Assembly (NCBI RefSeq): GCF_015353075.1
Contig: NZ_CP064187.1
Location: 2,480,001 to 2,544,000 of the forward strand
Length of the DNA: 64,000 nt
Direction: 5' to 3'
Source: Rhizobium sp. 007
Lineage (GTDB): Bacteria > Pseudomonadota > Alphaproteobacteria > Rhizobiales > Rhizobiaceae
A model generated the notes under the pieces. That model searched no databases. It was not told the origin of the DNA and worked only from the letters and a program-made list of their open reading frames with translations. Shown here one piece after another: positions 36,201 through 43,278 of this stretch. The position numbers were made by a program, and so were the translations under genes. Positions within the stretch are counted from its first letter, which is position 1; every line of letters starts with the position of its first letter.

Positions 36201-37839
36201 CCGAGACCAGCAGATCAAGCTCCGTGGCTTCCGCATCGAACTCGGCGATATCGAAGCCGTCGTTTCGAAGGCTCCCGGCGTGCGCCAATGCGCGGTCGTC
36301 GCTGCGGAGAAAAAGAGTGACGGCAAATTGCTCGTTGGATACATCGTACCGGAAGCAGGCGCCGAGCCGAGCGCAGCCGAGCTCTCGGACTTCGTCACGG
36401 CGAAGCTGCCCCGCTACATGGTGCCGACCTGCTGGGTGACCGTCAGCGAACTGCCGCAGACAGGCAACGGCAAGCTCGATCGCAAGACGTTGCAGCAGCG
36501 TGGAATTCCTGCCCACAGCACCGAGGCTAAAAAAACCAAACCGCGCACTCCAATGGAAGAGCAACTAGCGGCTATTTGGCAGGACATACTCGGCAGCCAG
36601 GATATCGGCGTGGACGACAATCTCTATGCGCTTGGAGCCGACTCCCTCACGATTTTCCGCATGGCAGCGCGCATGCTGGACGCCAATCTCCCGCTGGAAG
36701 CCAAGCACCTCTTGCGCTACCCGTCTATCGCGCAATTGGCCAGGTTTGCCGAACAGCAGATCCGGCGGCGAGAGAAGCTGTCCAAACGACTGTCCTCAAT
36801 GTGGTGCAGCGTCTTGAACGTTGACCAACTGCAGCCTGATGACGATTTCTTTGCCGTCGGCGGCAACTCCGTTCTCGCAGCAAAACTCCTGCAAGAAGTA
36901 GAGGCGGCCTACAAGATCGTTCCAAATCCCGAAATGATTTCCAAATTTCGGACATTCCAGGATTTCACGGCAAAAATCGCCAAGACACTGGAAGGCGTTG
37001 ACACGGAGTCGTCCCTTTGGGAATTGGTGACATGCAAGACAGGCAGCAGCGATGCTGTTGTCTATACGTTCAATCATCCATTCCTGTATTACGCGCTCGC
37101 CACCGAGATCGACGACAGCATTTCCGTTCACAACCTGAACATGTTCAGCGCTGATTTGACGAGCGCACCGGCGGATATGTCGGTGGAAGATATAGCCAGA
37201 CAAGCGATCGAAGCGATGAAAATTCCGGTGGGAACCCGTCGTTTGGCCTTGGTCGGTCTGTGTGTGAACGGCATTTTGGTCATGGAGATCAGCCGGCAGT
37301 TGCGCGAAAGCGGTATAGACGTACGCTGCACCGCTGCCATCGATAGCTGGTGCCCCACGTTCGTATCATCGCTGCCCAAGAGCCGCCTAATGTGGTGGCA
37401 GACGGAGCGGCGCGCGAAGCGGGTCTTGCACTTCACCAGCAAGCTGATGAAGGGGGACATTACCGCCCAGGATTACTTCAGGCACTTCAACATCTCATGG
37501 AAGCTGATGCAGCTTCTTCACGTGAAAAGTGCCGAACCTTTGGAATCAGATCGCGCCAATGCGATGGTCACAGCGTTCATGAATTCCGCAGCCGCGCATC
37601 ACAATGACCCGGCGATCAGAGATTCATCAATTGTCCTGGTGCGCAGTCAGGCGCACAATAGCCGGGCACGAAAGTTGAGGTTCGGCTGGAGGAACGCCGT
37701 CGCCGAGGACACGCCAGTGCTCGACCTGGAAGGCTGGCATGAGGACTCGCTGATAGATTCCGGCAAGGCTCTGGCAAGTCTCATATCCGCGCGGCTTGGA
37801 GTCTCCTCGGACGTGTCATCAGGCGGAATAGCTCACTGA
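30238..37839 (+). CDS. Hybrid PKS-NRPS: KS-AT-ACP-C-A-T-T-TE
   Basis: 2533 residues; GAAGGAG precedes the ATG. KS: IIGMSGRFPG, Cys201 in ACSTSL, then ECHGTATPLGDP and KGNVGHMDCAAG. AT: Ser647 in GHSVGEF, with HAFH at 743-746, the malonyl-CoA signature. ACP: Ser986 in LGFDSL. There is no ketoreductase, dehydratase or enoylreductase. A Gln/Leu-rich linker (LIQSQIQLLQSLFAQQLQLL) leads to a condensation domain with HHIICDG (1273-1279). The adenylation domain has pocket D-I-L-Q-L-G-M-V-W-K, close to the known glycine code. Two T domains follow in tandem (Ser2136 LGADSL, Ser2211 VGGNSV). A thioesterase ends the protein, with Cys2342 (GLCVNG) in place of Ser, Asp2369 and His2501. It would extend an aminoacyl starter with one malonate, keep the ketone, then add glycine. 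Confidence 0.92.
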   Translation: MTGIHETAHADLDRIDIEDDQGPGGIAIIGMSGRFPGAPTVEALWDLVSDGRNAFSIFAPDEIEDCFTDEERAAANYVAARPHLPDVDMFDAEFFGMFAREAALTDPQHRVFLEICWEALENGGYDPHRYPGMIGVFAGSSMPTYLINNVLGDRAKAEEFASNYQIGCFQQLVGALNDALATRIAYKFDLRGPAFTLQSACSTSLLAVSQACQNLQTYACDMALAGGVSITLPQKRGYIYQEGGMASADGTCRPFDANADGTVFASGAGVVLLKRLEDARRDRDRIFAVIRGYGINNDGSDKVGFTAPSVRGQAEAISAALANAGVPAASIGYVECHGTATPLGDPIEFGGLKEAYLDIADARESCALGSVKGNVGHMDCAAGVSGLIKTALMLHRGKIPPMPNYSRPNPRLNIEESPFYIPTEMTDWPAQGHPRRAGVSAFGVGGTNVHVILEEAIGEDREACSDVTKPYILPLSARNPAALSAMRANLSAHLTERPEISLADVAATLQNGRCEFSHRFAISARTVEEARDKLGAERPADSIASDAPPVAFMFPGQGAQYVGMGAGLYDSEPEFARWIDRGAELLKPMLGLDLRIFICHSGPVPESMADEQRNTRIAQPCLYLVEYALARLWMSRGLRPYAMIGHSVGEFVAATLANVISFEDGLRLVASRGRLMQSQPQGAMVSVRADAQTVSAYLKGDVEIAAVNAPKLSVISGPFAEIDEVCSALEAGGIAFSRLHTSHAFHSPMMNEAAAALYDETAKVTYGTATVPYISCVTGDWQTAQQGTSPDYWARHCRDAVHFAAGLAKLCDGRKPILLEVGPGRTLSVFASQTVARDNLNTVIQSLPEHDRAPEAADVFAGAQGRLWMAGCVLEWPELPNGATAHLDLPVYPFQRQRHWIDAPPSARRNVGSYALSRSELQIVVEPSAAIQMPATVSVAPTNAPSSADRTPALECELLATLAEMSGNALRPADVAATFIELGFDSLFIGQFAQRIEKDYRVKISFRDLLSTIPSIANLAKHLDEKMPEKALAASPPPAAYLLAPAAVFAASEMPLAPTPSPSASMGEVQALIQSQIQLLQSLFAQQLQLLQSSATSPPVAVAESAATVSMPQAVLSIVPAPAAAAPSEAVDAPVTPAERLESVPLTEAQTEIWLAAQTGDEASCSFNLSISLTLDGEFDEAAFSKALSLVTDRHDALRIRFSRAGDYFRFADDFALKAPLVDFAGRPDGEAQLREMLDEDARTPFDLVDGPLARAFIARLAVDKHVFVFSGHHIICDGWSISVLLDELAMAYAAFRNGETPQFEPALSFATYATKLAPTPEKSEKDEQFWLDQFKEIPELPELPLDRTRPEHRNFASGTCTGYIEGDVYKALKKAGAQSGATLFSTLLAMLQVVVSRLSRQEDIVIAVPAAGQNLIGEAILFGHCVNLLPIRQTVASQTSFCEHLRATQRLVLQAVEHQSCTYGTLVRKLGVKRDSRRLPLTEIQFNLDHTAADQPFGNLTANMANNVKGFSNFDMFFCAFEEQNAVRIDVEYNAEVFDRSTIERWIQHFATLAEALSKNIDVEISRLPLLSDDERGWLIDGLNDTAANYPRDEHVVSLFARKASKQPDAIAAEHGGRSITYGRLEARSNQFARYIQEAIPEPGQRIALLVDRSLDMVVALLAIMKAGHTYVPMDLSHPEERLCQTLDVARVGGLICDSDAMASLAPANIPVIRIDEEAKAVGRMTSTALDALPPDSAAPAYVIFTSGSTGAPKGVEVSHRALTNFLLSMAKEPGFTDRDTILAVTTISFDIAGLELYLPLVTGGKMVIADRQQVQDGFAIVDLVEKSGATVLQATPTLWQMLVEAGLEDKPHLKMLCGGEPMPKELAKSLLKIGGELWNMYGPTETTVWSSVARITDAEAPITIGHPIANTQLYIVDRNNDIAPIGVTGELCIGGDGLANGYFDRLDLTEKAFVPISFGSNRPTRLYRTGDVGRRLANGSLQLLGRRDQQIKLRGFRIELGDIEAVVSKAPGVRQCAVVAAEKKSDGKLLVGYIVPEAGAEPSAAELSDFVTAKLPRYMVPTCWVTVSELPQTGNGKLDRKTLQQRGIPAHSTEAKKTKPRTPMEEQLAAIWQDILGSQDIGVDDNLYALGADSLTIFRMAARMLDANLPLEAKHLLRYPSIAQLARFAEQQIRRREKLSKRLSSMWCSVLNVDQLQPDDDFFAVGGNSVLAAKLLQEVEAAYKIVPNPEMISKFRTFQDFTAKIAKTLEGVDTESSLWELVTCKTGSSDAVVYTFNHPFLYYALATEIDDSISVHNLNMFSADLTSAPADMSVEDIARQAIEAMKIPVGTRRLALVGLCVNGILVMEISRQLRESGIDVRCTAAIDSWCPTFVSSLPKSRLMWWQTERRAKRVLHFTSKLMKGDITAQDYFRHFNISWKLMQLLHVKSAEPLESDRANAMVTAFMNSAAAHHNDPAIRDSSIVLVRSQAHNSRARKLRFGWRNAVAEDTPVLDLEGWHEDSLIDSGKALASLISARLGVSSDVSSGGIAH

Positions 37840-37882
37840 GCGCAATCCGTCAGACGTTCGTCTATTTTGGGAGCACGCGTGG

Positions 37883-39484
37883 ATGGGAATGGCAGCACAC
37901 AGACCTTTGAAAGTTGCGGTCCTGGCAAGGTCGAGGGATCGGCTCGAAGCATGGCAATTGATGGTGCTTGACCGGCTTGCTTCCGAGCCTCTTTTTGATC
38001 TTGCAAGCATCATCGTGCATCAGACGGCACCTAAGGTTCGGGTGCCGAAGCTCTTCGCACTCGAGGCCCGTCTGGAACGCAGGTTCCTTACCCATGAGAC
38101 CCCCTATCTGCCGAAATCCTATTCGCCGGAATCCCAGCGGTTCGACGACATGGGATCGCACGATTTAGAAACGGCGGAGAGCCAGGACATCCTTCGACGC
38201 CTCATGCAGGACCTGGAAGTGGACATCGTCATTCGTATGACGCCCTCGGGCCTGCCATCAGGCGTAAGTGATGCCTTGCCGTTCGGAGAATGGGCGTTGA
38301 GTTGCAGCGATCAGGTCTCGGAAAATGTCGACTGGTTCGCCTATCGTGGCACAATTTCGAAGGCGGCATCGGTCGAGCTCTTGCTTTATAAATCCGGAGC
38401 ACCAGACGGAAGCGTTGACGTCATTGCGTCTTCCTTCTTCAATACCAAGACAAGTGCTGCGCGCGTTGCCGCCTCCATAAAGGAGCGTGGCGTGACCTTG
38501 CTTATGCGCGAATTGAGACGCCTTGCCGAAACACGGCAACTGCATGTGATCGCCCGCCGGCCCATCCCGGCAATCCCCCCGCCGTCCGCTTCAGACCTTG
38601 GCCGCTACGTTGCTGCGCTTGCTGGCGACCTCGCCGCACGTTGCATCAAAATGCTGAGGAAGAAGCTTCATTCCGGTTCGTCCGTTTGGGCCCTCTATAC
38701 CGGCGGGGGTCACATCGAGGATTTCGACCCACAGCAATCCGTTGAAATTCCGCCAACGATGAACGAGATCAAGGCGGATCCGTTCCTTTTCGAACACGAG
38801 AACGAATGTTACCTCTTCTGCGAAGCCTATGCGGATGGCCAGAAGAATGCCCACATTGCCGTCGGGCGCTTCCGCGGAGACAAGCTCGAACACCTCGGGA
38901 TAGCCTTGCGTTGCGAGCACCACCTTTCCTATCCTTTTGTCTTCAGGGATGGCGAGGATATTTTCATGATGCCCGAGCGGCACCAATCGCGCCAGATCCA
39001 GATCTGGCGCTGCGTCGAATTTCCGCTGAAATGGGAATTGTACTCGACGGCGCTCGAAGGCAGGTCGGCCGCCGACAGCGTGCTGATGCGTCATGGAGGA
39101 AAATGGTGGCTTTTCACCAATCTGTCGGATTTCCACGACTATGAAGATCACTGCAGCGAACTCTATGTTTTCGAGGTCGACGGTCCAAAGCTCGAGCGCG
39201 TGATGCCGCACCGGCATAATCCGGTCGTCATAGACAGCACGCTCGCGCGAAATGCCGGACGCATGTTCGAACGCGGCGGCCGCCTCTACAGGCCTTCGCA
39301 GCGCAATGCCTATGGCATCTACGGATATGGACTGAACATCATGGAAATCGACGAGCTGAGCCTCGACAGCTACAGCGAGCGGTGCATACGAACGATTACG
39401 CCGGACTTCAAGAAAGGCCTGCTTGGCTGCCATCATTTTGATGAGGCGGCCAATCGTTACGTTCTGGATGCGCGCTTGACATGA
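37883..39484 (+). CDS. Formyltransferase-like / beta-propeller protein (GINT1 N-terminal-like)
   Basis: 533 residues in two parts. Residues 1-230 look like a formyltransferase Rossmann domain (LKVAVLARSRDRLEAWQL, VDIVIRMTPSGLPSG). The usual catalytic N-x-H signature is replaced by WALSCSD, so activity is doubtful. Residues 270-533 look like a five-bladed GH43-type propeller (DPFLFEHENECYLFCEAYAD, YPFVFRDGEDIFMMPER, KWWLFTNLSDFHDYEDHCSE, RPSQRNAYGIYGYGLN). The combination recalls the N-terminal region of plant GINT1-like proteins and bacterial sugar-formyltransferase relatives. It lies 43 bases after the PKS-NRPS gene and is probably in its operon. Tailoring of the NRPS or sugar product is inference. 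Confidence 0.6.
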   Translation: MGMAAHRPLKVAVLARSRDRLEAWQLMVLDRLASEPLFDLASIIVHQTAPKVRVPKLFALEARLERRFLTHETPYLPKSYSPESQRFDDMGSHDLETAESQDILRRLMQDLEVDIVIRMTPSGLPSGVSDALPFGEWALSCSDQVSENVDWFAYRGTISKAASVELLLYKSGAPDGSVDVIASSFFNTKTSAARVAASIKERGVTLLMRELRRLAETRQLHVIARRPIPAIPPPSASDLGRYVAALAGDLAARCIKMLRKKLHSGSSVWALYTGGGHIEDFDPQQSVEIPPTMNEIKADPFLFEHENECYLFCEAYADGQKNAHIAVGRFRGDKLEHLGIALRCEHHLSYPFVFRDGEDIFMMPERHQSRQIQIWRCVEFPLKWELYSTALEGRSAADSVLMRHGGKWWLFTNLSDFHDYEDHCSELYVFEVDGPKLERVMPHRHNPVVIDSTLARNAGRMFERGGRLYRPSQRNAYGIYGYGLNIMEIDELSLDSYSERCIRTITPDFKKGLLGCHHFDEAANRYVLDARLT

Positions 39485-40202
39485 AGAACAGGGCGTTTTC
39501 GTCTCGATAGTTCAGGCTGACATGCCTTCCGCCGGTCAGCGCCGCAAGCGTCCCGACAAATGGAGGTGGCATTTCGAGGTCGAACAGACTCCAATCCGCC
39601 GGCGTATTTCCGTCTGCATCCAGGCGCTCAAGGCGCGGCGGAAGACCATCGCCAACGGTGACGTCGAATGCATCCAGAGGAAACGAGAGACCGACGCCGA
39701 TCGCCTTGACGAAGGCTTCTTTGCGTGTCCAGACGGAATAAAACGCCCGACGATACTCTGCGGCCGGAAGTGCAGCGAGGGTCGTTTCCTCCTTCGGCGA
39801 CAGGAAACGGCTGACATTGTCTTCCTTCAGAGGCCGAACCTTTTCTATGTCTATCCCGACCTGGTAGCAGCTTGATACGGCAAGCGCCGCCATCCCGCCG
39901 CAATGGCTGAGGTTGAAATGCAACATCCTGCCGTTCGACGCTGCGATGCGCGGCTTGCCATAGGCATTGTAGCTCAGGCTGAGGCGGTTGGGCTCAATTC
40001 CGAGGTAGCTGCCGACAATTCGGCGCAGCCCCGACCGGCCTGCAACGAACCTGCGGCGATCACGCTCGTGAACAAAGCGCGCTGCCGCATCGAGCTCGCG
40101 GGCCGTCAATGGCGTTGCGAGATATGGTGCCTGCGAAGTGCTTGCCTCCTCCAGGTTCCATATCCAGATATCGATGACATCAGCGCTCAAGCCGTCACGC
40201 AT
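39408..40202 (-). CDS. Sfp-type 4'-phosphopantetheinyl transferase
   Basis: 264 residues. The P1-P3 motifs are visible: LSYNAYGKPRIA, FNLSHCGG, VGIDIEKVRPL (Mg-binding Asp and Glu) and FYSVWTRKEAFVKAIGVGLS. It converts apo carrier domains to holo form, so it should activate the four carrier domains encoded next door. The ATG at 40202 is chosen because GGGGGT precedes it; another ATG at 40229 exists. Its last 26 codons run antisense into the end of the formyltransferase-like gene (77-base convergent overlap), an unusual arrangement. Confidence 0.93.
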   Translation of the reverse strand: MRDGLSADVIDIWIWNLEEASTSQAPYLATPLTARELDAAARFVHERDRRRFVAGRSGLRRIVGSYLGIEPNRLSLSYNAYGKPRIAASNGRMLHFNLSHCGGMAALAVSSCYQVGIDIEKVRPLKEDNVSRFLSPKEETTLAALPAAEYRRAFYSVWTRKEAFVKAIGVGLSFPLDAFDVTVGDGLPPRLERLDADGNTPADWSLFDLEMPPPFVGTLAALTGGRHVSLNYRDENALFFMSSAHPERNDWPPHQNDGSQAGLS

Positions 40203-40442
40203 TACCCCCACCCCCTGCCGACAGTTCATAGAGAGCGATCAGGACCGCCGTTTGTCTGCCAGCCAAGCTCAGAATGGCAGCAGGCGTCACCTGCACGGAG
40301 CACCAGTTTGTCTGGTCTGCGGCCCGACAGGCAAGCTATCCAAAGTCGGTAGAGAGTTACGCTTATGGGCACCTTGGCCATGCTCCGGCCTTCGCCGTAT
40401 TTTGGTAATCTTCAAAGTGCCGGCACCGATGGAGTCGTATTA

Positions 40443-41936
40443 ATGAGTTCGCGTCAGCCATCGTCGCTATCCAGCCTGACGGCAAAAGCCGGCACCTGGA
40501 CGGTTGGCAGCAAGTTGGCTTCAAAGGCACTGGATTTCGTAACGCTCCTGTGCCTCGCCCGGCTGCTCGGCCCATCGGATTTCGGACTGGTGGCGATGGC
40601 GATGTCTTCGGTTCTCATAGCCGAGGCGATTTTCGAGATGCCGGTTGCCGCCGCACTCATCAGAGACCCGTCGCCAACCAAGGATATGTTCGACACGGCT
40701 CTGACGATCGGCCTGACAAGGGGTCTGATCGTTGGCATGCTGCTGTGTGCTCTCGCCTATCCGCTCGCATTGTTCTATGACGAGCCGCGGCTGACCACCC
40801 TGATCTGCGTGCTTTCGCTGGCGCCTGTCATGCGCGGGCTTAAGAGCCCGAAGCTGATACTTTTTACGCAGCGCTTCGATTTTCGCCCGGACTTCATCCT
40901 GGAGGCCGCGGGCAAGATAGCGTCCTTGTGTGCTGCCGTAGCCATGGCCTTGTATACCGGAAGCTACTGGGCGATCGCGGTTGGCACGGTTGTCGGCCCG
41001 ATGCTGATGATGATCGTCTCCTATATCTACGCGCCACAGCGGCCAGTTCTGTCACTTAAGGACTGGTCGATGTTTGCGCCCATTGTCGGATGGTACATGC
41101 TCTCGCAAATTCTCCAATCGGTGAACTGGCAGCTCGAAAAACTCCTCCTGCCGCGCTTTATGGACCTGGTTTCCTTCGGCCGCTATTCCGTTGCAAGCGA
41201 CATTACTGCCGTTCCCTATCAGTCGGTGGTCCAACCGCTCTTCAGGCCGTTTCTCGTCGCATTCTCGCAGATTCCGTCGCATGAAAAGCTTGGTGAAGCC
41301 TATCTGCGCGCCACAAGCACGATCGTCTTCCTGGTCGCGCCGGCGCTTGTGCTTCTGTCGATCCTCGCGGATGTGGTCGTCACGATATTACTTGGGCCTT
41401 CCTGGCATGGTGCCGCCTTCATCCTCACATGCCTGCCGCTGATCGCCATCATCAGCCTTCCCACGGCACTCGTGAACTCCATTTGCTTCCTGGCCGACAA
41501 GATGCATCTGATCGTCGTCAAGAACGTCATCGAGCTTTGCTCCAAAATGATGCTGATCTGCTTGCTCGGATATGCTTACGGGCTGTATGGCATACTGGCC
41601 GGACAGGCGATCGCCGCCGCGATAAGCCTCACCACTTCGCTTGCCATCGTCCGTGCATCGATCGGCCTGAGCCTTGCCCGGCAAGCCAAGGAAGGGGTCA
41701 AATATTTCGCTCCGATCTTGCTGATGGCGCTCTGCCTGGTGCCGGGAATCTATCTCGGCGACTCCGTTGACCATCCTCTGCGGCAGTTGTGGCTATCGAT
41801 TGCAACGGCCGCCGTTGCAGCGCTTGTCTATCTTGGCAGCATGTTTTTCATGGCCCGCATGTCTTCGTCCGAAGGACTGCATGAATACGACTTCGTCATG
41901 CAATATCTGAGAAAGAGATTCAGGCCGGCCATTTAA
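40443..41936 (+). CDS. Wzx-type oligosaccharide flippase
   Basis: 497 residues, about 12-14 hydrophobic helices. The N-terminus KAGTWTVGSKLASKALDFVT followed by LARLLGPSDFGLVAMA is the signature of polysaccharide transport (PST/MOP) flippases. It would turn lipid-linked repeat units to the periplasmic face for the polymerase. GGAG precedes the ATG at 40443; an upstream in-frame ATG at 40365 is less convincing. It diverges from the PPTase gene. Confidence 0.92.
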   Translation: MSSRQPSSLSSLTAKAGTWTVGSKLASKALDFVTLLCLARLLGPSDFGLVAMAMSSVLIAEAIFEMPVAAALIRDPSPTKDMFDTALTIGLTRGLIVGMLLCALAYPLALFYDEPRLTTLICVLSLAPVMRGLKSPKLILFTQRFDFRPDFILEAAGKIASLCAAVAMALYTGSYWAIAVGTVVGPMLMMIVSYIYAPQRPVLSLKDWSMFAPIVGWYMLSQILQSVNWQLEKLLLPRFMDLVSFGRYSVASDITAVPYQSVVQPLFRPFLVAFSQIPSHEKLGEAYLRATSTIVFLVAPALVLLSILADVVVTILLGPSWHGAAFILTCLPLIAIISLPTALVNSICFLADKMHLIVVKNVIELCSKMMLICLLGYAYGLYGILAGQAIAAAISLTTSLAIVRASIGLSLARQAKEGVKYFAPILLMALCLVPGIYLGDSVDHPLRQLWLSIATAAVAALVYLGSMFFMARMSSSEGLHEYDFVMQYLRKRFRPAI

Positions 41937-42274
41937 TGGATGCAGTTCGGCCTGTTCGTAATCTATCGGTTTCCCTGATCGAACGGCGCGAGCCGCTGTC
42001 AAATATAGCCTCTGCTGCCCTTATGTTTCAGGCTATAAAACCGATGGGAAAGCCAAGTAGACTTGCGAGATAGAGGAGAATCGCCATAAAAGGAGCACAA
42101 CCGGACGCATAATTGGCATGTCGATTGACATTCATGCTTGCTGTTGTCTTCGTCGAAGCGAAGAATGTTTTGCGGGCAGTTCAGTTTGAAGTTGCGCGAA
42201 GCAAGGCGTCTAAGCCCAACCAGTTTCGAAGCCAAGGAGTCTTGGTGTTGAAACGTCGGCAGGAGGCCGGACGG
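41937..42274. repeat. Gap with 8-bp inverted repeat
   Basis: TATAGCCT (42004-42011) and AGGCTATA (42030-42037) are a perfect inverted repeat with an 18-base loop, 68 bases after the flippase stop. No T-run follows, so terminator function is uncertain. Nothing else is seen in the gap. Confidence 0.35.
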
Positions 42275-42397
42275 ATGCATTCAAAAGTCCCTTTCGAACG
42301 CATGCGTTCTCCCACCGCAAAATTCGTTCTGCGGTGGGCGGCTATTCTCTTTTGCCTGGTGATATGGGGCGCCGTGATGGCCTTTTTCATCTGGTAG
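42275..42397 (+). CDS. Possible 40-residue single-span membrane protein
   Basis: A small open frame with a good AGGAGG site eight bases before the ATG. It has a basic N-terminus (MHSKVPFERMRSPTAKFVLR) and one strong membrane helix (WAAILFCLVIWGAVMAFFIW) reaching the C-terminus. Its end overlaps the 3' end of the ExoY-like gene by 11 bases on the opposite strand. A 9-base hairpin (CCCACCGCA/TGCGGTGGG) lies inside it and could instead be an RNA element. I know no family for it. Confidence 0.45.
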   Translation: MHSKVPFERMRSPTAKFVLRWAAILFCLVIWGAVMAFFIW

Positions 42398-43070
42398 ATT
42401 CGTTGCGCGCGAAAAGAACGATGCCGATCGTCTTCCAGATAATCTTCAAATCAGCCGACATCGAGCAGCTGTGATAATAGTCCACGTCGAACTGCACCCG
42501 TTCATCATAGGTCGTGTCCTTGTTCCGGTGCACCTGCCATAGACCGGTAAGGCCCGGCGTCATGGCGAGATAGTAATGGATCTGACGGCCGTAACGCTCC
42601 ATTTCATCGGCCACGATCGGCCGCGGGCCGACAAGGCTCATATCGCCGCAAAAGACGTTCCAGAGCTGCGGCAGCTCGTCGAGGCTCGTCATCCGGAGAT
42701 ATTTGCCAAGCCAATGGACGCGCGGGTCGTTGACCAGCTTCTGGGTTTCATTCCATTCGGCGCGCCGCACGGGATCGTTGGCGAGAATGCTGGCCAGCCG
42801 CGCATCGGCGTCCTTCCGCATCGAGCGAAATTTCAGGCATGGGAATGAACGGCCGTAGCGGCCGACACGCTCGTGTCGGAATATGAGCGGCCGCCCATCA
42901 ACCAGCAGCAGGGCCACCGCGATAAGCGCGAAAAACGGCAGAAAGAAAACCAGCGCCGATCCGGAAATCAGGATGTCCCCGGCACGCTTCAGGCGATAAT
43001 CTCTCGACGTCGGCCGTCGTAGCCGAGCCGATTGCCCGTCCTGAGCAACGCCATCAAAGAACGATAGCAT
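42387..43070 (-). CDS. ExoY-like undecaprenyl-phosphate sugar phosphotransferase
   Basis: 227 residues of the bacterial sugar transferase family. One membrane helix (DILISGSALVFFLPFFALIA) precedes the catalytic core FRHERVGRYGRSFPCLKFRS, YLRMTSLDELPQLWNVFCGD, MSLVGPRPI and the C-terminal PGLTGLWQV. It lacks the extra N-terminal helices of WbaP, matching ExoY. It starts repeat-unit assembly by transferring a hexose-1-phosphate to the lipid carrier. GGGG before the ATG at 43070 fixes the start. Confidence 0.93.
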   Translation of the reverse strand: MLSFFDGVAQDGQSARLRRPTSRDYRLKRAGDILISGSALVFFLPFFALIAVALLLVDGRPLIFRHERVGRYGRSFPCLKFRSMRKDADARLASILANDPVRRAEWNETQKLVNDPRVHWLGKYLRMTSLDELPQLWNVFCGDMSLVGPRPIVADEMERYGRQIHYYLAMTPGLTGLWQVHRNKDTTYDERVQFDVDYYHSCSMSADLKIIWKTIGIVLFARNESTR

Positions 43071-43278
43071 TTTGAAACCCCGTTTGTATCTCAACCCACA
43101 GTTAAGGTTGGCAGTGTCGGCCAGAATAGACAATTGACCAGAACGGCTAAGCCTTAGTCAGATAGAAGTAGGCCCGAATACCGATGGCGGGACCATTGAT
43201 TTATTCACCTCTTAAAACTGTCGATACACGAGAGGACGCAACCGCTTTCAATAAGGGTATCTGCTTGATGCCGTTCAA

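Noticed and set aside
35203..36564. Minus-strand open frame (453 codons) inside the PKS-NRPS gene
   Set aside because: Antisense of the second adenylation domain, whose motifs are intact on the plus strand.
42298..42330. Hairpin CCCACCGCA/TGCGGTGGG as a terminator
   Set aside because: No T-run directly follows; it lies inside the small open frame and is noted there only.
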